A DNA stretch of 64,000 nucleotides. Source: JBOGVZ01 sp050692985 (GTDB taxonomy: Bacteria; Actinomycetota; UBA4738; CALAEC01). This document shows, piece after piece, positions 17,587 through 27,767 of the stretch (within the stretch, counting starts at the first letter, position 1; every line of letters begins with the position of its first letter). The stretch lies in contig JBOGVZ010000066.1 in assembly GCA_050692985.1 (NCBI GenBank), positions 11,451-75,450 on the forward strand. Direction: 5' to 3'. A program made the translations under genes and the position numbers. A model generated the notes under the pieces. It saw only the letters and a program-made list of their open reading frames with translations. It ran no database searches and was not told where the DNA came from.

Positions 17587-18647
17587 CGGTCGCGATCGAC
17601 GACGAGCGTCTCCTCCGCGCCGGCGACCCTTCGGGGATGCTCGACGCGTTCGCCTCCATCGGGACGGCGCTGGAGCGGTCCTACGGCTCGGCCCGCGACG
17701 GTACGGTTCCCCCCGTCCGCGATGCCCGGTCGGTGACGTTCTGCGCCATGGGCGGGTCCGCGGCGGCAGGGGACCTGGTGGCCGCGGCGTTCGCTCACCG
17801 GGTGGGCGTGCCGATGCTGACCCACCGGGGCCACGACGTTCCGCTCTCGTACGGGCCGAACGATGTGGTGGTGTGCGTGTCGTACTCCGGCGATACCGAG
17901 GAGACCGTGTCGGCCCACGACTCGGCCGTTGCCCGAGGGTGCCCGGTGGTGGCGGTGTGCGGCGGCGGCCTCCTGGCGGAGCGAGCGGACGCCTCGGGGA
18001 CTCCCGTGGTGCCCATCCCGGTGGACGCTCCCGTACCCCGCGCCGGCCTGGGGACCCTGGTCGGCGGGGTGGTGGGGACGCTGGTTGCCGCCGAGCTCCT
18101 GGCGTCCCCGGACGAAGACGTGGCCTCCGCCGGCGCCACGCTGGCCTCGCTGGCCGATGAGCTGTCCCCGGGCGTACCGGCGGATCGGAACGAGGCCAAG
18201 GCCGTGGCCGCCTGGGTGGGCGACCGGGTCCCGGTGGTGTGGGGGTCGGAGGGCGTCAGCGCCCCCGCGGCCCTGCGGTGGAAGGCGGCGTTCAACGAGA
18301 ACGCCGAGGTCCCCGCGTTCCGTGGCGTCCTCCCCGAGCTCAGCCACCACGAGATCGTGGGGTGGACCCGGGGGCATGGATCGCCCTTCTGCCTGCTCGT
18401 CCTGCGAGAGCCGGGCGAGCATGCCACCGTGCCCCGCAGGCTGGAGGCGACGCTGGCCGAGGTGGAGGGCTCGGGGCTCAGGTGGCGCGAGGTGTGGGCC
18501 CGGGGCGAGGAGCCGCTGGCCCGGGGCCTCTCGCTGGCGCTCGTCGGCGACCTGGCCGCCACGTACCACGCCCTGTCCCGGGGCGTCGACCCCGCGGCCA
18601 TGGACGCCCTGGTCCGGGTGAAGGAACGGCTGGGCCGGGGGACGTGA
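17583..18647 (+). CDS. SIS-domain phosphosugar isomerase (PGI/PMI-like, TobH type)
   Basis: The 354-residue protein has a SIS fold (CAMGGSAAAGDLVAAAF, then VCVSYSGDTEETVSAHDSA) and a C-terminal bact-PGI region (WGSEGVSAPAALRWKAAFNENAEVPAF, ELSHHEIVGW). It belongs to the bifunctional phosphoglucose/phosphomannose isomerase family and matches the Rv3256c (TobH-like) position. It would link fructose-6-P to mannose-6-P for the adjacent manB. Its GTG start overlaps the Trm112-like stop. Confidence 0.85.
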   Translation: MTVAIDDERLLRAGDPSGMLDAFASIGTALERSYGSARDGTVPPVRDARSVTFCAMGGSAAAGDLVAAAFAHRVGVPMLTHRGHDVPLSYGPNDVVVCVSYSGDTEETVSAHDSAVARGCPVVAVCGGGLLAERADASGTPVVPIPVDAPVPRAGLGTLVGGVVGTLVAAELLASPDEDVASAGATLASLADELSPGVPADRNEAKAVAAWVGDRVPVVWGSEGVSAPAALRWKAAFNENAEVPAFRGVLPELSHHEIVGWTRGHGSPFCLLVLREPGEHATVPRRLEATLAEVEGSGLRWREVWARGEEPLARGLSLALVGDLAATYHALSRGVDPAAMDALVRVKERLGRGT

Positions 18648-19468
18648 TGGCCGCGCTGCCCGGGCCCGGTGATACCTACGCGGAGGAGGGCGCCGCCCTG
18701 GTCCGGGGCTCCACCGAGGTTCGTCCCCGGGCGGCCGTCGTCCTGGGTTCGGGGCTCTCCGAGGCGGTGGCCGGCATGGACGTCGACGTGGAGTTCCCCT
18801 ATCCATCCCTGGCGGGGTTCCCGGCGCCGACCGTGCCCGGGCACGTGGGCCGCCTCCGGATCGGCACCCTGGCCGGGGTGCCCGTGGCCGCGTTCATGGG
18901 TCGGGTCCACTTCTACGAAGGTCATCCGATGAGCGTGGGGACGCTGCCGGCCCGGCTGGCCGCGGCCCTGGGGGCGGAGGCCCTGGTGATCACGGCGTCC
19001 GTGGGGGCGGTGGACCCGGCGCTGGAGCCGGGGATGATGGTAGTGGCCTCCGATCACCTCAACCTGATGGGGGAGAACGCCCTCCGAGGGTGGCGCGACG
19101 CGGAAGGGCGCCCGGCCTTCGCCGACCTCAGCCGGGTGTACGATCCCGGCCTGTCCCGGATCGCGGTCCAGGCCGCCGAGGAGGCCGAGGTCGGCGTGGC
19201 CCGGGGGGTGTACGCGGCCATGCCCGGCCCGGCGTTCGAGACGCCGGCGGAGATCGAGTTCCTCCGCACGGCGGGGGCCACGGTCGTGGGGATGTCGGTG
19301 GTCCCCGAGGCCACCGCGGGAGCGGCGCTCGGACTGCGGAACGTGGGACTGTTCTGCGTGACGAACAAGACCGGCGCCGGCGTGGACCACCTGGAGGTGC
19401 TCGAGGTGGCCCAGCGGTTCGCCCCCGGCCTGGGGCGGATCGTGGAGCGGGTGCTCGGCGCCCTGTGA
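18647..19468 (+). CDS. Purine nucleoside phosphorylase
   Basis: The 273-residue product belongs to the trimeric PNP/MTAP family: VVLGSGL at the start, [10 protein letters not shown] (substrate loop), [46 protein letters not shown] and [19 protein letters not shown]. It cleaves purine nucleosides with phosphate. A1-base overlap (TGATG) couples it to the isomerase. With sahH downstream it forms a logical salvage route, since adenosine from S-adenosylhomocysteine feeds purine salvage. Confidence 0.92.
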   Translation: MAALPGPGDTYAEEGAALVRGSTEVRPRAAVVLGSGLSEAVAGMDVDVEFPYPSLAGFPAPTVPGHVGRLRIGTLAGVPVAAFMGRVHFYEGHPMSVGTLPARLAAALGAEALVITASVGAVDPALEPGMMVVASDHLNLMGENALRGWRDAEGRPAFADLSRVYDPGLSRIAVQAAEEAEVGVARGVYAAMPGPAFETPAEIEFLRTAGATVVGMSVVPEATAGAALGLRNVGLFCVTNKTGAGVDHLEVLEVAQRFAPGLGRIVERVLGAL

Positions 19469-19478
19469 GAGGAGAGCG

Positions 19479-20735
19479 ATGGACTGCGACGTGAAGGACC
19501 TCGGGCTCGTGGACAAGGGCCGGGACCGCATCGAGTGGGCGGCAGGGGAGATGCGGGTGCTGGCCCTGATCAGGGAGCGCTTCGAGAAGGAGCGTCCCCT
19601 CCAGGGGCTGCGGATCGGAGCCTGCCTGCACGTGACCACGGAGACCGCCAACCTGCTGACGACGCTTCAGGCCGGAGGGGCCCAGGTGGCCGTGTGCGCC
19701 TCCAACCCGCTGTCGACCCAGGACGACGTGGCCGCGGCGCTGTGCGAGCAGGACGGCATCAACGCCTACGCGATCCGCGGTGAGGACGACGAGACCTACT
19801 ATCGCCACATCCGCTCGGTGCTCGACCACCACCCCCACATCACGCTGGACGACGGCGCCGACCTGGTGTCGACCCTCCACCGGGAGCGGCCCGAGCAGCT
19901 CCCGGAGCTGATCGGGGGGACCGAGGAGACGACCACGGGGGTCATCCGCCTGCGCGCCATGGCCGAGAAGGGCGTGCTCGGGTACCCGATCGTGGCCGTC
20001 AACGACGCCAAGACCAAGCACCTGTTCGACAACCGGTTCGGGACGGGCCAGTCGACGATCGACGGCATCATCCGGGCCACGAACCTGCTGTTGGCCGGCC
20101 GGGTCGTCGTGGTGTGCGGCTACGGCCAGTGCGGCCGCGGGATCGCCTCGCGGGCCCGGGGTCTCGGTGCCCAGGTCGTGGTGACCGAGGTGTCCCCGCT
20201 CGCGGCCCTGGAGGCGGCCATGGAGGGGTACCGGGTGATGCCGATCCGCGACGCCGCGCGGGTGGGCGACGTGTTCGTCACGGTCACCGGGGACACCTCG
20301 GTGATCCGCCGGGAGCACCTGGAGGCGATGAAGGACGGGGCGGTGCTGGCCAACTCCGGGCATTTCGACGTGGAGATCGACAAGGGGGCCCTGGAGGAGC
20401 TGTCGGTCGCCCGCCGGCGCCTCCGGGACTCCGTCGACGAGTACCGCATGCCGGACGGGCGGCGCCTCCACCTCCTGGCGGAAGGGCGGCTGGTGAACCT
20501 GGCGGCGGCCGAAGGCCACCCGGCCGCGGTGATGGACATGTCGTTCGCCAACCAGGCCCTGTCGGTGGAGTGGATCGCCGGGCGGAGGGGGACGCTGGAG
20601 GCGGCCGTCTACCCCGTGCCGGAGGAGATCGACGCCGACGTGGCCCGGCTGAAGCTGCAGACGATGGGCGTCGAGATCGACGCGCTCACGCCCGAGCAGG
20701 AGGCCTACCTGCGGTCGTGGGAGCTGGGGACCTGA
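19479..20735 (+). CDS. ahcY: S-adenosylhomocysteine hydrolase, short form
   Basis: The 418-residue enzyme splits S-adenosylhomocysteine into adenosine and homocysteine. Motifs: [44 protein letters not shown], and the NAD-binding [10 protein letters not shown] near residue 214. It is shorter than the mycobacterial enzyme (about 495 residues), lacks that enzyme's insertion, and ends in [10 protein letters not shown] instead of the usual C-terminal Lys/Tyr tail, so it is the short type seen in archaea and Thermotoga. A GAGAGGAGAG sequence precedes the ATG. Confidence 0.95.
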   Translation: MDCDVKDLGLVDKGRDRIEWAAGEMRVLALIRERFEKERPLQGLRIGACLHVTTETANLLTTLQAGGAQVAVCASNPLSTQDDVAAALCEQDGINAYAIRGEDDETYYRHIRSVLDHHPHITLDDGADLVSTLHRERPEQLPELIGGTEETTTGVIRLRAMAEKGVLGYPIVAVNDAKTKHLFDNRFGTGQSTIDGIIRATNLLLAGRVVVVCGYGQCGRGIASRARGLGAQVVVTEVSPLAALEAAMEGYRVMPIRDAARVGDVFVTVTGDTSVIRREHLEAMKDGAVLANSGHFDVEIDKGALEELSVARRRLRDSVDEYRMPDGRRLHLLAEGRLVNLAAAEGHPAAVMDMSFANQALSVEWIAGRRGTLEAAVYPVPEEIDADVARLKLQTMGVEIDALTPEQEAYLRSWELGT

Positions 20736-21439
20736 GCGGGGCGACGGAGGCCGGGTCCGCTCCGGTCTCCGTCGGCGTCGTGTTCGAGCGGTTCCCGGCC
20801 TCGATCCGCGGCGCGGTCGTGGTCCGGGGCACCGACCCCGACCCGCACCAGGTGGAGCTGGTGGGGGCCTGGGTGGCCGAGGCCCATGCGTGGTCCCGGC
20901 CCGTCCACGGCGTGGCCATCGACCCGGTGACGGTCGACATGGCCCCCCGCTCGGAGGTGCTGATCCCGTTCGACGTCCCGCTGGCGGGGATGGGCCCCGG
21001 CTGGTACGTGGCGGCGGCCGAGGTCGAGGTGGACGGGAAGGGCCGCGTCCGGGGGCCGGAGGACGGGAAGCGGTTCCTGGTGCCCTGGCCGGGCGACCAG
21101 GTCCGCAAGGGCCTCGTGCCGGCCGACCTCACGATCCGGGTCCCCGGGAGCGACGGGGCGGTGGTGGAGCGCCTCGAGTGCAAGGGCGATCGAGCGATCG
21201 TGCGGTGGCGACACGCCGCCGGTGAGGAGGCCGAGTTCGGCGACCTGCGGGTGGCGGCGGGGAGCAGGCGGCTCCCGGAGCTCGAGGCCTCACACGACGC
21301 GGCCACGGGCGCCCGGGTCACGGTGGTGTATCCGATCCTCAAGGCCCACCGCCGACTCACGTTCGAGCTGGACCGCCGCCGGCGGCCCGACAAGCCGCCC
21401 CAGCGCGGCAAGTGGTCCGCCACCCTCGACCTCGACTGA
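20732..21439 (+). CDS. Conserved hypothetical protein downstream of ahcY
   Basis: The frame of about 235 codons has strong actinobacterial codon bias but no motif I recognise. It reads [19 protein letters not shown], then beta-strand-rich lines with a [18 protein letters not shown] segment, and ends in a basic [18 protein letters not shown] region. No signal peptide or membrane segment is evident, so it is probably cytoplasmic. The start is uncertain: a CTG at 20732 overlaps the ahcY stop (CTGA) and would couple the two. A GTG at 20780 is the first conventional start, but it has no Shine-Dalgarno sequence. Confidence 0.6.
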   Translation: MSGATEAGSAPVSVGVVFERFPASIRGAVVVRGTDPDPHQVELVGAWVAEAHAWSRPVHGVAIDPVTVDMAPRSEVLIPFDVPLAGMGPGWYVAAAEVEVDGKGRVRGPEDGKRFLVPWPGDQVRKGLVPADLTIRVPGSDGAVVERLECKGDRAIVRWRHAAGEEAEFGDLRVAAGSRRLPELEASHDAATGARVTVVYPILKAHRRLTFELDRRRRPDKPPQRGKWSATLDLD

Positions 21440-21501
21440 CGACCACGGCGAGCCCGCGCCCCCGTCTCGATGTCGGTGGGGGGTCGTAACGTCGGGCCGG
21501 G

Positions 21502-22233
21502 ATGGGGAAGCTGCTCGACCTGGTGCTGCCGCCCCGCTGCGCCTCGTGCGGACGCGACGGCTGGCCGCTGTGTCCCGCCTGCACGGCCGAGGTGGCGGTC
21601 ATCACACCCCCCTTGTGCCGGCGGTGCGGCCGGCCGGTCGAGGAGCCGCTCTCCGCGTGCGCGGACTGTCCGCCGCGCTCGATCGATGCGGCCCGGGCCC
21701 CGTTCCTGTACGAGGGGCCGGTGGCCCGGGCCATCCGCGGCATGAAGTTCTCCGGGTGGCACGCCCTGCGCCGGCACCTGGCCGGCGCCATGGCCGAGGT
21801 CTTCGACCTGGAAGCCGACGTCGTCACGTGGGTCCCGCTGTCCCGCCGCCGGCGGGGCCGGAGGGGGTTCGACCAGTCGGAGGTCCTGGCCCGGGGGGTG
21901 GCCCCGCTCCTGGGCCTCCCGGCGATCCGCCTGCTGCGGCGCACCCGCGACACTCCCGCGCAGGCCCGGCGTTCGGGGCGGGATCGCCGGTCGTCGTTGC
22001 GGGGCGCGTTCGTGGCCGCCGGACCCTCGCCTCCCCGCGTGCTCCTCGTGGATGACGTCCTGACCACCGGCGCCACCGCCTCGGCGTGCGCCGCCGTCCT
22101 GCGGCGGGCCGGGGCCCGAAGGGTGATGGTGCTGGTGGGGGCTCGGTCGATCGGCGGTCCGGTCCCCGCGCGGTGCCGGCCCGGTGACCGCGCAGGCGGC
22201 CACGGTCTGGATGGAGGGCCGGTGGGCGGCTAG
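21502..22233 (+). CDS. ComF-family phosphoribosyltransferase
   Basis: The 243-residue product has the ComF double zinc-ribbon N-terminus (LVLPPRCASCGRDGWPLCPAC, LCRRCGRPV, CADCP). The type I phosphoribosyltransferase signature VLLVDDVLTTGATASACAAVLRRAGA lies at about 185-210. ComF proteins are linked to DNA uptake in some bacteria; in actinobacteria their role is open. The comF-raiA-secA order matches Rv3242c-Rv3241c-Rv3240c. The Gly-rich C-terminus runs into the promoter of the downstream RNA. Confidence 0.85.
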   Translation: MGKLLDLVLPPRCASCGRDGWPLCPACTAEVAVITPPLCRRCGRPVEEPLSACADCPPRSIDAARAPFLYEGPVARAIRGMKFSGWHALRRHLAGAMAEVFDLEADVVTWVPLSRRRRGRRGFDQSEVLARGVAPLLGLPAIRLLRRTRDTPAQARRSGRDRRSSLRGAFVAAGPSPPRVLLVDDVLTTGATASACAAVLRRAGARRVMVLVGARSIGGPVPARCRPGDRAGGHGLDGGPVGG

Positions 22234-22236
22234 GAT
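22231..22236 (+). promoter_or_regulatory. -10 element for the raiA RNA
   Basis: TAGGAT ends 6 nt before G22243, the first base of the closing helix of the structured RNA. This is the expected distance to a transcription start and supports an independently transcribed RNA. Confidence 0.5.
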
Positions 22237-22241
22237 GGATG

Positions 22242-22494
22242 TGGGCTCGCGCCTGGGTCTGTGGTTGCCCGGAGGAATGTCCTCCGGAAGTCGATGCCAG
22301 TCGCAGGCGAAACGACCCACGTAAGGCGACCGTTGGTTGCTGAGCATGGTGCGGCTTAGACGTAAGTCCTGCCGCGGCGGGGCCGGGCTACCCCGGCCCC
22401 GACCGAGAGAAGGTGCTAAGCCGTCCTTGGGACGGCGAACCCCTCAGCAGGCGAGTGTGGGGGCAAAGACCAGGTCAGCCAGGCGCGAGCCCAT
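22242..22494 (+). ncRNA. raiA-type structured RNA
   Basis: About 250 nt lie between comF and the hpf/raiA gene without a gene but with extensive pairing. A perfect 14-bp closing helix joins 22243-22256 (GGGCTCGCGCCTGG) and 22479-22492. Nested helices include GCTGAG with CTCAGC, CGGCTTAG with CTAAGCCG, and hairpins CCGGAGGA/TCCTCCGG, GGGGCCGGG/CCCGGCCCC and CCGTCC/GGACGG. Length, structure and position directly upstream of raiA match the raiA motif RNA described in Firmicutes and Actinobacteria. I recognise it by context and structure, not by covariance search. Its biochemical role is unknown; it has been linked to sporulation and aggregation in Clostridium. Confidence 0.75.
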
Positions 22495-22578
22495 CTCCGC
22501 CGGCCCGTCGCCGCCCGGCGGCCCCGTGGGGCCCCGGCTCTCGGGTCCCCTCCCGGCCATCCGACGGAAGGAGCCTGC

Positions 22579-22929
22579 ATGGACCTCGTGGTGAAGGGCA
22601 GGGGAGACCGCGTGTCCGGCCAGACCCGAGGGCGGGTCGAACGCAAGCTGGGACGGCTCTCCAGGCTCGACAGGCGCATCGCCCGGGTGGAGGTCGAGGT
22701 GATCCGCCAGCCCAGCCGACGCGTGGACGGTGGCCACCGCGTGGAGGCCTCCTGCCGCTCCTCCCGGCGGACGTTCCGGGCCTCGGCCACCGGCGCGGAC
22801 GTCGACTCGGCCCTGGACCGGGTGGTCGAGCGCCTGGAGCGCCAGATCGCGCGGGAGCAAGACCGGAGGCGAAGCAGGATGCTGGATGGCGCGAACCGGA
22901 TAAAATCGCGCCGACATGAACCCTCCTGA
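22579..22929 (+). CDS. raiA: Ribosome hibernation factor HPF/RaiA, short form
   Basis: The 116-residue protein starts MDLVVKGRGDRVSGQTRGRVERKLGRLSRL and has the S30AE beta-alpha pattern (RIARVEVEVIRQ, HRVEASCRSSRRTFRASATGADVDSALDRVVERLERQI). It lacks the C-terminal dimerisation domain of long HPF. Such proteins bind the 30S decoding centre and silence ribosomes in stationary phase. An ACGGAAGGAG sequence precedes the ATG. It lies about 85 nt after the end of the structured RNA and may be co-transcribed with it. Confidence 0.85.
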   Translation: MDLVVKGRGDRVSGQTRGRVERKLGRLSRLDRRIARVEVEVIRQPSRRVDGGHRVEASCRSSRRTFRASATGADVDSALDRVVERLERQIAREQDRRRSRMLDGANRIKSRRHEPS

Positions 22930-22971
22930 CGCCACCGCCCCCTCGGGCCCCCGGCGAGGGGGGCCCTGACC

Positions 22972-23661
22972 GTGGCCACCAAGAAGGATCGTCCCGCCTC
23001 GGACACCCTGCGCGTGCTGATCGCCGACGACCATGCCCTGTTCCGGCGCGGCCTGGAGATGGTGCTGGAGAAGGAGCCGGACATCGAGGTCGTCGGCGAG
23101 GCCATCGATGGGGACCACGCGGTGGAGAAGGCCCAGGAGCTCATGCCCGACGTGGTCCTCATGGACGTCCGGATGCCCAAGAACAGCGGGATCGAGGCCA
23201 CCCAGCGGATCAAGGAGCTCCTCCCGCACGTGAAGATCATGATGCTGACGATCAGCGACGAGGAGGCCGATCTCTACGAGTCGATCAAGGCCGGCGCTTC
23301 CGGGTACCTGCTGAAGGAGATCTCCACCGAAGAGGTGGCGGAAGCGATCCGATCGATCGTGGCCGGGCACTCCCGCATCTCCCCGGCCATGGCCTCCAAG
23401 CTGCTCACCGAGTTCGCGGCCATGACGAAGCGCACGGACGAGCGCCAGGAGCTCCCCCCGCCGCGCCTGACCGACCGGGAGCTCGAGGTGCTGAAGCTGG
23501 TGGCCCAGGGTCTGAACAACCGCGACATCGCCAAGCAGCTCTTCATCTCCGAGAACACCGTGAAGAACCACATCCGCAACATCTTGGAGAAGCTCCAGCT
23601 CCACTCCCGGATGGAGGCCGTGATCTACGCGGTCAGGCAGAACATCCTGGAGATCAAGTAG
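22972..23661 (+). CDS. NarL/LuxR-family response regulator
   Basis: The 229-residue protein has a receiver domain ([17 protein letters not shown]; phosphoacceptor Asp in [16 protein letters not shown]; Thr/Ser switch MMLTISDEE; Lys in LLKEIS). It also has a C-terminal LuxR helix-turn-helix ([39 protein letters not shown]). It is a DNA-binding regulator activated by phosphorylation; no histidine kinase gene is adjacent. The GTG start is 43 bp after raiA, between it and secA, an insertion relative to the mycobacterial order. Confidence 0.93.
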   Translation: MATKKDRPASDTLRVLIADDHALFRRGLEMVLEKEPDIEVVGEAIDGDHAVEKAQELMPDVVLMDVRMPKNSGIEATQRIKELLPHVKIMMLTISDEEADLYESIKAGASGYLLKEISTEEVAEAIRSIVAGHSRISPAMASKLLTEFAAMTKRTDERQELPPPRLTDRELEVLKLVAQGLNNRDIAKQLFISENTVKNHIRNILEKLQLHSRMEAVIYAVRQNILEIK

Positions 23662-23983
23662 GCGTCGGCACGCCGCGCGAGCGGGTAGGGGGGGATGGGG
23701 TGGGGGGCGTCGGAGCGACCGTATCGGAGGAGCTCCGCCCGGCGCTGGTGCGCCGCACCACCGTGCCGCCGACCAGGTGGCCGGGCTGGCGGCGGCCGCG
23801 GGGGCTTTCGGCGGGGCGTTCCTGCTGGGGGCCACCAGCTTCGGGGTGGTGGCGGTGGCGGCCATGGCGGTGCTGGCGATCCCGCTCGCAGTGCTGACGG
23901 TGGGCCGGGTCGCGGCCTGGGGGAAACCCGCAAGGCGCCCGTATAATCGAGGCCCGGACCACCTCCAGGAGACGACCCCTTTG
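23662..23983 (+). other. secA upstream region with possible small hydrophobic ORF
   Basis: From GTG 23777 the frame encodes about 55 residues with two hydrophobic stretches ([17 protein letters not shown] and [19 protein letters not shown]). It stays open into secA without a stop. A promoter-like TATAAT (23942-23947) sits inside it. It may be a decayed or frameshifted small membrane protein gene, or chance. No other gene is supported here. Confidence 0.4.
23942..23947 (+). promoter_or_regulatory. -10 element of secA
   Basis: A consensus TATAAT, striking in such GC-rich DNA, lies about 37 nt before the secA start. It is followed by a leader with AGGAG (23967-23971). Confidence 0.6.
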
Positions 23984-26650
<2,667 letters not shown>

Positions 26651-26653
26651 GCG

Positions 26654-27767
26654 ATGACCGAGCACAGCCCTCGGGTGAAGGACCTGGCCGATCGCCTGGC
26701 GAGCGCGAAGGAGTACCTTTGACGTCCCCGGCAAGCGGGCCCAGCTCGAGGAGCTCGAGCGCCGGCTGTCCCAGCCCGGGGTGTGGGACGACCCCTCGCG
26801 CGGGCAGGACCTGACCACCCGCCTGGCCCGCCTCCGCCAGGAGCTCACTCGCTACGACGACCTGGCCGAGCGCCTGGAAGAGGCCGAGGTCCTCGATCAG
26901 CTCCTCGACGAGAGCCCCGACGGCGAGGTGGAACGGGAGCTCACCCGGAGCCTCGATCGCCTCGAGGCCGACATGGGAAAGCTGGAGCTGGCCTCGCTGC
27001 TGTCCGGGCCGTACGACCAGTACGACGCCGTGGCCAGCCTCCACGCCGGGGCCGGAGGCACGGAGTCGCAGGACTGGGCGGAGATGCTGCTTCGGATGTA
27101 CCTCAGGTGGGCCGAGCGGGAGGGACTGGACGTCGAGCTCGACGAGGTGACCCCGGGCGAGGAGGCCGGGATCAAGAGCGCCACGTTCATGGTCCGGGGG
27201 ACGAACGCGTACGGCCTCCTGTCCGCGGAGCGGGGGGTCCACCGCCTGGTGCGGATCTCCCCGTATGACGCCTCCAGCCGGCGGCACACCTCGTTCGCCA
27301 GCCTCGACGTGATCCCGCTGCTGCCGGAGGACGAGGAGGTCGAGCTCGACCCCAAGGACCTCCGGATCGAGACCTATCGGTCCAGCGGGGCGGGGGGCCA
27401 GCACGTGAACGTCACCGATTCCGCGGTGCGGATCACCCACGTCCCTACCGGGATCACCGCGGCCTGCCAGAACGAGCGCTCGCAGATGCAGAACCGGGCC
27501 GTGGCCATGCGGATCCTCAAGGCTCGCCTGGCGGCGCTGGCCCGCCGTCAGCGAGAGGAGAAGATCGAGAACCTGCGGGGGGAGCGGCGGGACATCGAGT
27601 TCGGGTCGCAGATCCGCTCCTACGTCCTGCACCCGTACCGGATGGTCAAGGACCACCGGACCGACGTGGAGATCGGCAACGTGGACCGCGTTCTGGACGG
27701 GGACCTCGACGCGCTCATCGAGGCCGCGCTCCGGCACCGGGCCACCGGCGACGGCGCCTCGGGCTAG
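26654..27767 (+). CDS. prfB: Peptide chain release factor 2 with programmed +1 frameshift
   Basis: The product is encoded by 26654-26719 joined to 26721-27767 (370 residues). After 22 codons (MTEHSPRVKDLADRLASAKE then YL) an in-frame TGA at 26720-26722 stops zero-frame reading. Slipping from CTT to TTT moves ribosomes +1 into DVPGKRAQLEELERRL. RF2 reads UGA, so its shortage favours frameshifting (autoregulation known from E. coli). The catalytic GGQ is at 247-249 in SSGAGGQHVN. The stop-recognition tripeptide, normally SPF, is S202-P203-Y204 here. It ends convergently with the membrane-protein gene; both stops share the CTAG at 27764-27767. Confidence 0.95.
26709..26723 (+). promoter_or_regulatory. 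RF2 frameshift site
   Basis: AAGGAG followed by TAC and the slippery CTT-TGA-C matches the E. coli prfB site: an internal Shine-Dalgarno 3 nt before CUU, then UGAC. The Shine-Dalgarno pairing pushes the ribosome forward one base. Confidence 0.92.
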
